Source: Casuarius casuarius
Taxonomy: Eukaryota; Chordata; Aves; Casuariiformes; Casuariidae
DNA: 64,000 nucleotides
Direction of reading: 5' to 3'
NCBI GenBank assembly: GCA_003342895.1
Contig: PTFA01000112.1
Coordinates: 921,052-985,051, forward strand
Part shown: positions 12,001-35,100 of the stretch, piece after piece
Numbering within the stretch: position 1 is the first letter of the stretch
How the letters are laid out: each line of letters begins with the position of its first letter
Made by a program: the position numbers and the translations under genes
The notes under the pieces: generated by a model
What the model was told of the DNA's origin: nothing
What the model saw: the letters and a program-made list of their open reading frames with translations, nothing else
Database searches by the model: none

Positions 12001-13488
12001 TTAAAGTAAGATTACGAAAAGTATGACTGTATAAAGAAAACATAATATACAGTTTTATCATTCCTTCCTGGAGGATAATATTTACTCTAAAGTCTCAGGT
12101 AAGTTAATTTCTAAGCTAGAGATTCCAGTAGAATCAGTCACACCAAATACACCTCCTAGCACAGGAATTCTAGATTTTAATTAGAAATTAGATAAGACAA
12201 AAATTTTACAATACCTAGTACTAAAGGAAATGTTTCCTAAAGGTACTTTTATTCGTTTGGGCTTACATGTCCCCTTGAATTGATGCCAACTCAAAACAAC
12301 ACAGCATCGGCCCGAGAGATGGGATTCCGAAAGTGAAGTTGCACAATCTATTTTCTTTCTTCAAGCCAAGTTATAAGAAGTTGAGGTAAAACAAGAAGGA
12401 AAAAACCCACGATTCTTAGTCATAAATTTCTATGGCTCATAAAAGTGACAAGATTTTAAAAGGGCCTTCTTCTAATGATCAAAATCCAGGACTCACTCCT
12501 TACTAAGTTTTTTAATTATACAACAATGCAATAAAGGAAAAATCTTCCTCCTTCCTTCTTACAGCCCCCTCAACGCTCCTCTTGCTCAAGCCACATAGCC
12601 AACAGTGTCTCCATACTGTCCAACAATGTTTTTGATATTATTCACAAATAGCCTTCAACAGTTTATTAGTCAAAATAAAACATGCACATACTCTTCCCGC
12701 CTTTCTCCACATCTGACCTGTCATTAGGTCCGGCAAGCATGGATACTGAGAAGCAACGATATTGAGTTGAGAAGCGGTTCTGGAAAACCCGTGGGATTGG
12801 ATGGTCAAACATATTAAAAGAGAACTAGGGAAGGGAAAAAGAAAAAAGAGAAAGGCAGGCAACAGTGGATTAACATGACATCTGAAGTATACCAAAACAC
12901 AGCATTACAGCATTCTCTAGGCATACTTAAGTTTATTGAACTCTGTTTAGCTAAAACTCTGTTTACAAGTCTTGTATTTGTTTTCCCTATTGACTAAAGC
13001 GCTGTTATTCTTTCATATAACGTCCATATGGTTTATAAAGGTTTGTATGTCAAGAATTGTGTGGGAAAAGATAGTAAGCGCGCTTCCAGGTTACATTAGA
13101 GCAAGATTTGACTGACTAAAAGTGTTTTGCAGATGAAACTGCACAAGCCAGAAGGAAAAGGCAGGGGTGCACAGGGCTCTCGCTCCGGCCCCCGGCCCAG
13201 GCCGCGCAGGGAGGGGAGGCACTGCAGCGCCCTTCCCGCTGCTCATGCGCTTGGGAAGCAGCTTTGGCGAAGGCGCAGAACCTCCCCGAGGTAGACAACA
13301 GCCAGCGACGGCCGCGCAGCCGGCGCACAGGCCGGGCCAGGCCGGGCCGGCCGCCGCGGGAGCGCGGAGAGGGAGACCCGACCCGGCTTTCCGCCCCGGG
13401 CCGGCCTGTGGGGCAGCGCGGCGGCGGCAGCTCTCGGGGCCCAGCCGTGACGCGTCACCCCCCGCCCGGCCGCCCTGGGCCTCACCAT
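6010..13488 (-). CDS. UFD1: Ubiquitin recognition factor in ER-associated degradation 1 (UFD1)
   Basis: Cofactor of the p97/VCP AAA ATPase together with NPL4; binds polyubiquitin and delivers substrates for unfolding in ERAD and chromatin extraction. Twelve coding exons on the minus strand: 13488-13486 (ATG only), 12824-12692, 11979-11947, 11073-10952, 10609-10479, 10054-9982, 9281-9213, 8683-8618, 8415-8368, 7887-7799, 7003-6922, 6084-6010 (TAA). The lengths sum to 924 bases, 307 codons plus stop, the same as human UFD1, and every junction is in phase. The N-terminal double-psi beta-barrel region is near-identical to mammals ([52 protein letters not shown]). The SHP-type p97-binding motif [10 protein letters not shown] and a second one, FSGEGQSL, precede the basic tail RKKGRKP. 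Intron 5 (10055-10478) is U12-type. Expressed from a CpG promoter shared with CDC45. Confidence 0.98.
7225..7268. repeat. Exact 22-bp tandem duplication in UFD1 intron 10
   Basis: Two adjacent identical copies of a 22-base unit beginning GGCTGTGGGC and ending TTTCCACAG (7225-7246 and 7247-7268). No mismatch separates them, so the duplication is recent. Confidence 0.9.
10055..10478 (-). other. UFD1: U12-type (minor spliceosome) intron 5 of UFD1
   Basis: Read on the minus strand, the intron starts GTATCCTTCC (10478 downward), matching the U12 donor consensus RTATCCTT. It ends with a TCTTAAC branch-site match at 10072-10066, about a dozen bases before the CCAAAG acceptor at 10055. The acceptor lacks a polypyrimidine tract, which is odd for a U2 intron but normal for U12. 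These splice sites are fixed by the protein: they join AAAGCTGT to ATTAGAA and give the conserved KAVLENAL. Confidence 0.88.
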
Positions 13489-14078
13489 GGTGGCGGCGCT
13501 CGAGCTCCTCCTGCCCCAGCGCAGCCCCACTCCCGCCGGCCCCCGCGGCCGCCGCGCAGCTCGGCCCCAGCGCCCGGGGTCCGCCCCGCGCCGCCCCGCT
13601 CCCAGCATGCCGCGCGGCGGGCTCGCGCCATGGCGGCGGCCACCCCGCCTGGAGCGGGATCTCACGAGCGCCGCGGCGGCGGGTTTGGGGAGCTTTTTTG
13701 GCCGCGTAGTCCTTCCGTAGGCAACACCATCGCGGCGCGCTAAGGTGGTCTTTGTCAGTGATGCTTAATGGCAAAAACATCTCCTTGCCCTCACCAAAGA
13801 TGGCGGAATGGCAATCAAAATTGGCACGGCGCTTCCGGCTGCGCGGATTGGCCAACCTCGCGCGTTGTGACTCCCTTTCCCCAATCCGATTGGCGACGGC
13901 CCTGAACAGGTTGAGCAGCTAACCCAATCCGGGCTGCGAGGGAGGGGCGGGAGCTTTGCCATTGGCCAGCGGGCCGTGGGGAGAAGGCCAATGGGGCGCA
14001 GTGGTGATTTGGCGCCTGGTTTGACGGGGAGCGACCCGCTCCGGCGCGTTCGCCGCCGGTCCTGCCGCTGCCGCCGCC
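13489..14078. promoter_or_regulatory. Bidirectional CpG-island promoter of UFD1 and CDC45
   Basis: 590 bases separate the two divergent start codons. The segment is CpG-rich without a TATA box. Seven CCAAT boxes in both orientations are packed into about 170 bases: 13820-13824, 13847-13851, 13881-13885, 13889-13893, 13924-13928, 13961-13965 and 13988-13992. Such arrays are the usual binding sites of NF-Y. An E2F-like site follows at 14008. The CDC45 AUG sits in GCCGCCATGT, a good initiation context. Confidence 0.85.
14008..14025 (+). promoter_or_regulatory. CDC45: E2F / CDE-CHR-like element upstream of CDC45
   Basis: TTTGGCGC matches the E2F consensus TTTSSCGC. The embedded GGCGC (14011-14015) is followed after exactly four bases by TTTGAC (14020-14025), the spacing of the CDE-CHR tandem bound by DREAM/MuvB complexes. 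The CHR half differs from the classic TTTGAA at its last base, so the E2F half is the firmer call. It lies 54 bases before the CDC45 AUG. Confidence 0.55.
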
Positions 14079-26416
<12,338 letters not shown>

Positions 26417-26935
26417 GGGTAAGACAATGTAAGGAGTATTAACTCATAACTTAATACAAATCAAATTAGTAACCAAATGAAACTCATCTATTATTTGTAG
26501 AACATGCTAAGAAAATACAGGGAAGTCCAGTGAAAGTGTAAATTGAAGATAAGTTTCTTACAAAGAAAGAGATGGACTATGTATGAATAGCATCTCTTTT
26601 TCCCCCCCCCTTAAAAGATTTATTCATTTATTAACTTCTCTGCTTTTTTAAATAATTTTTTGTAAATTTTTAATTTCAACTAGAAAAGGAGCAGCTGTTT
26701 GTCTTGTGACAGAAATGGAGACATTAACTAATTGTAGCTGATAGTCTCATTGATTTGTTCTTTCGATTATGATGGTCTGTTAGAACTCAAGATGGAATCT
26801 CGGCCATAACAGTGCCTTTTTTGGCTTTGAAGTTAATGTAGAATTTGCATTTTTCTTTCACGGTGTTAATGCTATATAGTCTGTGTTAAATGTGTAGTTT
26901 TTATCTGGAATAAAGACAGGACTTTAAGACTTGAT
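26417..26935 (+). other. CDC45: CDC45 3'UTR
   Basis: AT-rich sequence from the stop to a canonical AATAAA at 26909-26914. A further AATAAA at 28809-28814 could serve a longer form. Confidence 0.6.
26909..26914 (+). terminator. CDC45: CDC45 poly(A) signal AATAAA
   Basis: First + strand AATAAA after the CDC45 stop, roughly 490 bases downstream, followed by a GT-containing stretch. Confidence 0.65.
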
Positions 26936-27378
26936 TTATAGTGGTGTAAAGCTGTTCTGTAAGAATATATTAATGTATACTGTATAACTGGTGAGGCTGT
27001 AAATTGTTTCAGCTGACTTCAGATATTCACTGCTTGTCAATGGTGAACTATTTTAATTGAGTGGTTTTGTTTGCATGTGTGTTTCTGCAGTGATGAGGGG
27101 GGAGATAGCTTGATTTCTCCCAGAGGAGAAGCCCGCCAAGCTGAACACTAAATTGTTTTGTAATGTCTTTCCAAACAACCTGTAAGACTGTTTGTCTGAA
27201 AGTATACAAAGTACCTCACGATTCTTTTGTGCTTAGACAGAGATTTGATTTTTCTTATTCACCTGTGAAGTAATCTCACAATGTTATCTTTATAGCATAG
27301 ATAAGAAAGCAAAGGAGTAAGGTGAAAGCTTTGACAGAGTCCTAGCCAACTGACAAAAATGACTTATTTCAATGAGTA

Positions 27379-27799
27379 TCAAAGCAACAATTTCTTTCTT
27401 CTCCTTTGGCTCAAAAGTTTGGGACAGTGGGTCAATAGCTGCCGTTGTTGTTCGTTAGACCCTGTGTGGCTTCCAAGATGTCTACATCAGTTTCTTTTGC
27501 TCTTTACCCTCTTGGCTACTGATTGTTTCAGTTTGTCTTCTGCCCTTGTTACACAGTGATGCTTTTTGGCGCCTTGTGCTGGAAGCTGAGGATCAGATAC
27601 ACTGAAAATGTCCCGAATACTCCGAGGTTCTTGGTGCTGCAATTGTGATGGAACGTCTTGTTTTTTCTAGATTACCACTACAGTCTTGGGATGTTGTCTT
27701 TGTCTCTTGGGAAGGCAAAAGGATTTTAACTTTAGCACACACGTATTGAACACTGCTACTTTGTAAAGACCCCATCCTCATAACAGCAAAATGTGTCAA
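27379..27799 (-). pseudogene. Decayed protein-like reading frame, identity unknown
   Basis: On the minus strand a frame runs from 27799 through residues such as SVQYVCAKVKILLPSQETK to a run of six A (27666-27661). Moving one frame at that run, it continues as QDVPSQLQHQEPRSIRDIFS, then DPQLPAQGAKK and a basic stretch KRVKSKRN. It meets TGA at 27489-27487, then stays open in the same frame for 35 more codons (LLTHCPKLLSQRRRKK) to TGA at 27381. Composition is protein-like (Gln, Lys, Ser, few hydrophobic runs) and unlike translated AT-rich spacer. I do not recognise the family. It could be a processed-pseudogene fragment, a decayed last exon, or chance. Confidence 0.3.
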
Positions 27800-30700
27800 C
27801 TAGGATTATTTGCAAATCAGATTTCTATTTGTCAAATTTGCTTTTTTAGTAGACATGCTTCTGTGATGTCTAGATATTGGCTAATAACAAAAATGAGGTT
27901 TTGAAGAAGTCTCATATTTTGTAATATTACCATTCAAATGTTATTTTAAAAATTTTGTTGAATGCTTTTTTTATTCTTATTTTTAAGACACTTTTAGAAA
28001 ACTCCCTGTGAATTTCTGGAGTGTTGAAATTCTTTAAGTATTACTAGGTTGAGGTTTTATAGTTTAATTGAAATAATTGTTTTATGAGGCCAGTTTTAAG
28101 ATTTTAGGGCTTTTAAAATGTGAGTACTGAGTAGCTGCCAGATATAGAATGAAAAAATCCTGTAAATACTATGAAATAATGATGCCATCTTAATAATATC
28201 TTCCAGCAGAGAGTATTCCAGTGTCAACAAAGCATTCTTAGTCATGCATTGTGATACTGTATTGTCACTTGTAGCTTCACTGTGGGAATAATTTTCCTAG
28301 AAACAATCTAAAATACTGTGATAATTGCATGTGGCCTATAGTATTATAAATATTGACAAGCTGGATCAATTCTGTTCCCTAACAGAGATTCATTTCATTT
28401 TGGTCATATGAAATGGTATTGCTTGTTAGACTTATCCTGCTGTGCATTGGCTGGGTATGTATATGTGTATATTTGGAATTCTTTTTCTCGTGGTGTTTGC
28501 TTGAATTCTGTATGACTTTAATATTTTCTGTATCATAATGAATATGTAAAGGTTTTGTACCGTTGTTGCATCAGAATCTGTACAGATTTTTAATACAGAT
28601 TAACTTAATATCAATTCTGATTTAGATGTAGCCAACAGAAAACTAATTAAACTATATATTTTAATTCAAACAAAATTGCTTTTTTAAAATGCTGTCATCT
28701 TATCTGAGAAATGTAATCCTGGTGCCAAACTGCAGTAGTCAAAATGTGCTTCCTGGAATAACGTAAAATGCCATTTCTTTGTTTTGCATGTTTACTGGTA
28801 ACATTGGCAATAAATAATATCCCCCTTTACCAAAGTACTTTGGGTTTTGCCTGTACGCAGCATACTGTAATTTTATTGCATTTCTGAGGTAGATATCCTT
28901 ACTTTAAATTTCCGGAAATGGAAACACACAGGTTGGCTTGCTTTTGACTACAGATATCAGCGTTGAGCTATGATTGCAATGTGAAAGCTAGGGGTCTATG
29001 TGCCGCTTACGTGCATTTCTAAATATTTTGACTTTATCTTTCAGATGCAAACTGCTGAGTGTTCTAATGAATTTCCCAAATTTATCTTAAACTTACCTAT
29101 GACAAAAATATCGGTGCATTTTCCACATTCCACTAAATGACTTTGGTTCAGCTCTGTAGTGTATTTAAGGCTTTGCACTTCTAGATGTGGATATCAGAGA
29201 AAAGCATGGGCAAGTATGTAGTAAATGCAGTATGCTTCAATGTGTGAGACCTGCGTACATGCAGAATGAATAATGTGTGCTGGATACAACTGAATTTTTA
29301 CTTGCACAGTCTGCTTGCTCAGTAAATGCATAGAAGGTCTTGCATATCCTGGATCTCTGACTCATGGTTCAGTGGCCATGTATCAGGAAATCCTAAACAA
29401 ACACTGAAACTCCTTATTTTCTGCCTGTAGAAAACCTTCAGATAGGAGGAGAAAAATGCTGGGAGGAGACATCAAAAAGAGTGGACATATAGCAGCTCTA
29501 ACTATTTAATTGCTAGCTCTGTCTTTTGTTAAATTTAATGCTATGTGTTCAAAACATGACATAGCTTTGCAACAGGTGGGTATCTTAGAAAAGTTTTACC
29601 ATTATCTTCATGTTAGGAATGTTATTTTTCCTGTTTTTTCTTCATTCCCTCATTAGAAGCACTGCGTGAACCCCTTCCTCTAGCCTCACCAAGTCTCTTA
29701 TTTCCTACTGTATCCCCCATCCCTCTCCTGGAGCTTTATGTATTTTGATCCCTTCCCGTATCAGGGTGTGTTCTGTTTCTACTTCTGCCATTTTTTCCTG
29801 CTATTGTGATAAGCATAGATCTTGCCATGCAATGAAGAGGGAAGTTTGGTGTGTGTGTGTTTTTGTTTGTTTTTTAGTAGGTGACTGCTATGTTTTGAAA
29901 AATGACTAACAGACATGCAGGGCCTTTAGTATCAGCACATTGCATTGTGCTGGAAGAATGAGAACTGAGAGTTAGTTTTTGTGCTGGGATGTGTGGGTAA
30001 TTGCATTACTGGCAGGTCTTTGATCTCCACACGAATGTGTAAGTACTTGAAGCTGTAGATATATTGCATGGAGAATAAGCTTCCCTTGTCTCTCCTTTAT
30101 TGCTGCTTTTTTAAGGTTTCCATTTTCCCAAGATGTTGTGCCAAGAATGTTTTTGCAAATTTTAGAACTGATCAGCTGTCGAACTGGAAAGACCCACAAT
30201 GTGCAAGGCCATCCAAATGTGGCCTGAAAGGACAGTCAGGAATGCCGAATACTATGTAAAAAGAGATTTCCTAAATCTGTGTAGAAACCTAAATATGTCT
30301 CTGCCAGTAGCTAAAACTTTTGCACGTCAACATTTTAGAATATGTAAAATAGTATTCAACACTGTTATTTCATTCATTCTATGCTGCTGAGTTTGTAGAT
30401 GAATGTGTTGATAATATTTACTTGAGAATCATTGTACAGGAAAATCCAGACTTGTGGTGTCCCCAGTGTGCATATATAAAACTAGCTCTGTTCAGTGGCA
30501 GTAAATTGGTGCCTTGAATTGCTGATTGAAACTGCCTGTTGTATAGGCCAGTTCAAAATACCAAGGCTTGTGTTCATTTTTCACTTAATGTATTACAGTT
30601 AAGGGTTGGACAGAGAATCTCAGCGAAGAACTCTCAACTTCTCTTCATGGAGTGATTATTATGCTTCTGATTTATTTGTCCAAACAGAAACGTGATCCTA

Positions 30701-31299
30701 AAAAGTCATTGTAAAATAAATAGAGCACTAAGAAATCAGCTTATCCTCTTAGATGTATGGTAACATTCCATCTAGCCATGTCTGAATGCAAATAGAAACA
30801 TTCCCTAAGGATTATATTTGAGCTGCAGTAACTCTTTTTCCTCCAGCGTGTTTGTTTGCTGTAATAGTAGCCTCATAAATCAACTCTTTAAATTATTTCC
30901 GATGCTAATCTGTTTTGGCAAACAATAAAAATAGGAAACCAAAAAAATCCTTTATTTTTAAGACAAAATAATGAAAATCCTTAAATACTGAAATGGATGA
31001 GCAAGCTGACTAAATTATACCATTCCTGCATGGTGACTCATGGCCATTTTCTTTCTGGGATGATACATTTAGACATAATTGAAATTGTGCAGTGAGGACC
31101 TCATTCAATTGGAATTAAATAACTCCCTTTACCCAGAAGAATCACAGTGAATTAATAGACTCATACTTATGAACATAGAGATTGCATAGTGGTAGGAATT
31201 AATTCTTACTTCCTTTATGGCTTCTCTTAAGACCCAAATGAAAAACTGCTACAGCTTTCTTATATGATTGAAATACTTGGTCCGTACCACTTAAAATCT
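27800..31299. other. Intergenic, no gene seen
   Basis: AT-rich with only short reading frames, none longer than about 75 codons. Contains a short (GT)n run near 29848. It may include distal CDC45 3'UTR at its left end. Confidence 0.6.
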
Positions 31300-32180
31300 A
31301 GAAACAGCCATAGTGGGGCAGACCAGAGGCTCACATACTGAGTAACCTGTCCTCTACAATGTCAAAAGCAGGTGCCAGGGAAAAGCGTAGAAACAAAACA
31401 ATTTCATATGATGTTTCCTTCCACATACAAGCACAAGTACTCTCCCAGCTCTCGTACTCAAGGACATCCTGAACGACACATGGTTTCTGTGTGTTTAGCA
31501 GCTATCAATAGATGTCTGCGAATCTGGATAACTTCCTCTTGAATCCTTGTAAAATTCTAGCCTGTGCAATATTCTGTAGTGAGCAGATCTGTATCCTAGC
31601 TATATGCTGTATGAAAAACTACTTTTTTTTAAGTATTTTTTCAACTTGTCAATTGTTAGCTTATTTGATGTGCTGTTACTCCACACCCATGGCCTCTATG
31701 CAGTCATGTTTTTGTAAACCTTTTCATATTCCCCACAGTCATCTCTTTCCAGTCTGAAGAATCCCAACCTAATTTTTGTCTCACAGAAGCTGTTTCATAC
31801 CTTGATTACTGCTGTTGCTCTTCTTTGAACCTTTTCAGTTAGGGGGGAGTCAAAACTACATGCAGCATTCAAGGTGCGGGTGCATTTACAGGTTTATGCA
31901 ACAGTTTAATAGCGTTGGCTGTTCTCTGTTCAATAATTCTAACATTCACTTTGCCCCTTTGATTGCTACTATGCACTGATTGCCCTGAGCTGATGATTTA
32001 ATGGACCTCGGTGCTGTAACACCAGTATTTCATTCCTGACATTTAAATTAGGATTGGTTTTTTGCCACGTGCATCACTTCATGTGAACGTCATCTACTTA
32101 TTGAATGCAGAATGTCATCTACTTATTGGTGGTTATTTTTCCAAGTCAAAGCAAGTATGTAGTTAGTCTGCTGTACTGAA
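31300..32180 (-). mobile_element. Old CR1-type LINE remnant
   Basis: Read on the + strand, several blocks match the complement of CR1 retrotransposon 3' sequence as I know it from sauropsids, in the right order: 'GGGGCAGACCAGAGG..', 'CTGTCCTCTACAATGTCAAAAG', a block around 31737-31760 (CATCTCTTTCCAGTCTGAAG), 'CAGAAGCTGTTTCATACC', 'GTTGCTCTTCTTTGAACC' and 'TGCAGCATTCAAGGTG'. The coding sense of the element is therefore minus. It is heavily mutated with no open frame, so it is ancient. A 25-base-period direct duplication of GTCATCTACTTATTG lies at its right end (32089-32103 and 32114-32128). Boundaries are approximate. Confidence 0.7.
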
Positions 32181-35100
32181 AAACTGACAATAAGGAAAAA
32201 TAATTCCAGGCTCTGCATCCCTGAATTATGCGTATTTGGATGGAAACAGTAAATTTTGGTCATTAGCTGATATAATATGGCAAAAAAGTGAAAGAGCTTA
32301 ATGGTAAAATAAAATTAAATAAACTGGGTTAGGAAGTTTAGGATTGAAATATTTTTGGAGATTATTGTTTATATTTTCTCCACTTATGTGAATGAAAGTA
32401 AAAGCCTCTACAATATTTAAAGTTTCTGAGCAAATTCTTTTGCAAATATTCACTCCTTTTATTTGCTACTGTAAAACTTTACTGCACATAAAGGACAGAA
32501 AGTGTTCTTGGGTTGAACATCTGGAAATAGTAGCTTTTAAACAAATTTGCCTTGATCTAGAGGATGTCTGTCTATCCTTTTTCTAGCTACAGTGTCTGCT
32601 ATTTCTTTCTACTGCTCACTCTGGGCTCTCTCTCAGATACTACTGCTGCTATGGTAGAAACAGTAAATCAGAGACATTTCAGTCTGACATTTTAGTCTGG
32701 TCTTCCATCAGCTTCAGTTTATATTAGTATATAACAATCATCATGTCCAAATCTGACAGGACCTGTCTTAAAACTCTGAATAGTTTGCAGGGGAGTTGTC
32801 ACTTGTTTAGCAAAATCCGGTGTGCTCTAGAGAGAGTGTAGGTAATTGCCTGTGTGACAAGTGGAATTCAAAGGGAACAGAACTGTAGGTGTAGAAGTCC
32901 CAGGAAGCCTACTTGGATAACTTGAGTTAGTGTATTTATTTTGGAAGGCAGCGATAACTATAAGCAGCAAGGTTTAATCTTCCTTGTTTTCTGAAATTTG
33001 CCAATCTAAAATGTTAATACCAAATATCTTTTTCTTTCTTCTATAGTTTCCTAAGAAAAGAGGTAATTAAATTTGGGGGAAAAAAATGTACCTTTAAACT
33101 GTCATATTTAGAATGTGGTGTAAATGTCTTAGACTACAAAGGGGCATCTACTATGGAATATTTCAGGATGTCTTTCATCCTTTGATTTCACTATCTGCTT
33201 CCTTTTTCTGGACAGCTTTTCCAGTCCTCAGCTGTCCATAAATGCAAGAGAAATAAAATATTCCTTCTTTCTAGGAAAGATGAAATTTGTATCTGTAATC
33301 ACCAGTCTGAAATGGCCTGATTTTAAGGTCTGAAAAAAGGAAGTTTTAAGATCAGTCTCTTGGATGCAAGAGTTCTGCAAGGATGCCTTTATCTTGAATC
33401 AAATGGGCCACGCAGTGTGGATTGCATCTTGCAAAAATGGGAATAGGACAGAAGAGGAAGGAAAGTGGAGTAGTCTATAGAGAATCACAACTGAGCAAGA
33501 AACAAAACATAACACCTATGACTGTTTTCAGGAGAGTAAGCACTGTTATCATGTGGTCATTGGTTTTGTGTGTAAACCCATCAGTCATAATGGTTTTGAT
33601 TCCTCTGTAGGAAGGAATCCCTGTTAAATTTTGGAAAATGAGGCAGTGATTTCAAAATGGAACTGTAATCGTCTCTAATGTAAATTTGTCCCACAAATCT
33701 TTGCAAAGAGATCTCGGAGAAACTTTTTCTTCTATATGCTGATTTGTGCAAGATACTTGATCACAGCTATTGAGAAAATTCAAAAATTCCTCTGAAAGTT
33801 ACATTGTGGGTAACTCTGGCTTGTCTAAGGGAAAGAAAACAGTGAAATGTTTTATTAAATGGAAAAACTGAAGTACCTCTTGGCTCTTGTATACCATTGT
33901 TGACTTCAAGGTGGTACTGAAAGTTCTCCTTGGATCAGATTCAAGGACTAAGAAAAAAGTGCTGCCCAGGGTGGAGCTCTAAAGTACAGTGCCACCTCTG
34001 TGCACAAGTGTTAGGGTTATAAACAACTTAATAGCAGGAAATATTACAAAACATTCACTGGGGAAAGAAAATGCAAGCTTTTATTTCAGACTAGACTCCT
34101 ATTCTCTGCAATTATTTGTGTTTTGTTTTTTGTCAGTCAGAAGTTGACAGAATTGGAGAAGCAAGACAAAAATCAAACATATTCAGTCTAGGCAGAAATT
34201 TTTTTGCTCAGCAGTACGTAACTTCATGAAGATCCTTGGTCTGACTACAAATAATAAAGTTTTCTCAGTCACTGCTGTTGTGTGAGAAAGTAATTTATAT
34301 TTCCTCTGCTCCCTCAAGGAGGTGCTACCACTCCTCAAAGGCAGTAATGTCTGCTGGATAGCTACTCTGGCACTTACTACTTTAACTTGTTACCTGTTAC
34401 TCAGTGTCACATGTATATGGGCAGTATATCAAGATCCCAATAAAAAGAGATGAAGAGAAAAGTTGTCTAGGAATTTGGCATTGCAAACAAGCATTTAACT
34501 GAATTTCTGCTGCATGCTATTCTCAATAAACTGAAGGCTCAGATTAAAATTCTAAGATTAGAGAATACTCGGATTAAATTGCAATTAAATTCAAGCTCTC
34601 CGTAGAGAGCTTTGATACAGGAATTCACTGGCAAGCCTAATCATAGCCTCATGAACTAAAGATTAACTGTATGCAAGTATTCATGAGCCAAGTCACAATG
34701 TAACTCCTTCCATTGCTGGATATGTGTCTGTTTTATCTTTATTAGGAGGTTTGGGTCTTTTTGTACTCCATAGTTTGACAACATTCCTCTCTGAAGTCAG
34801 ACAATTTTGCAACTTCTTTAAGAACTGTAGGCAATTTTTCTGAGTACTGCTTGATACTAACTAGATTATCTGTTATACATAAGTACTATGATATTGTGAG
34901 CCTTTTGTTTTCTTTTTATAAGGAGTTTTAATTGAGGTGATGCCTATCTGGTCCTTGCACAAAGGTGATGTTCTGTTACAAAAAGAGGTGCTGTCTTTTT
35001 AATTGAGTAAAGCAATCACTTGAATCACCTCTTCTCGTTGATACAGCTTGTCTGTTTTTTCAGTCCCCATGGTGCTGGTGTCTTTTTCCACTGTTTAGCT

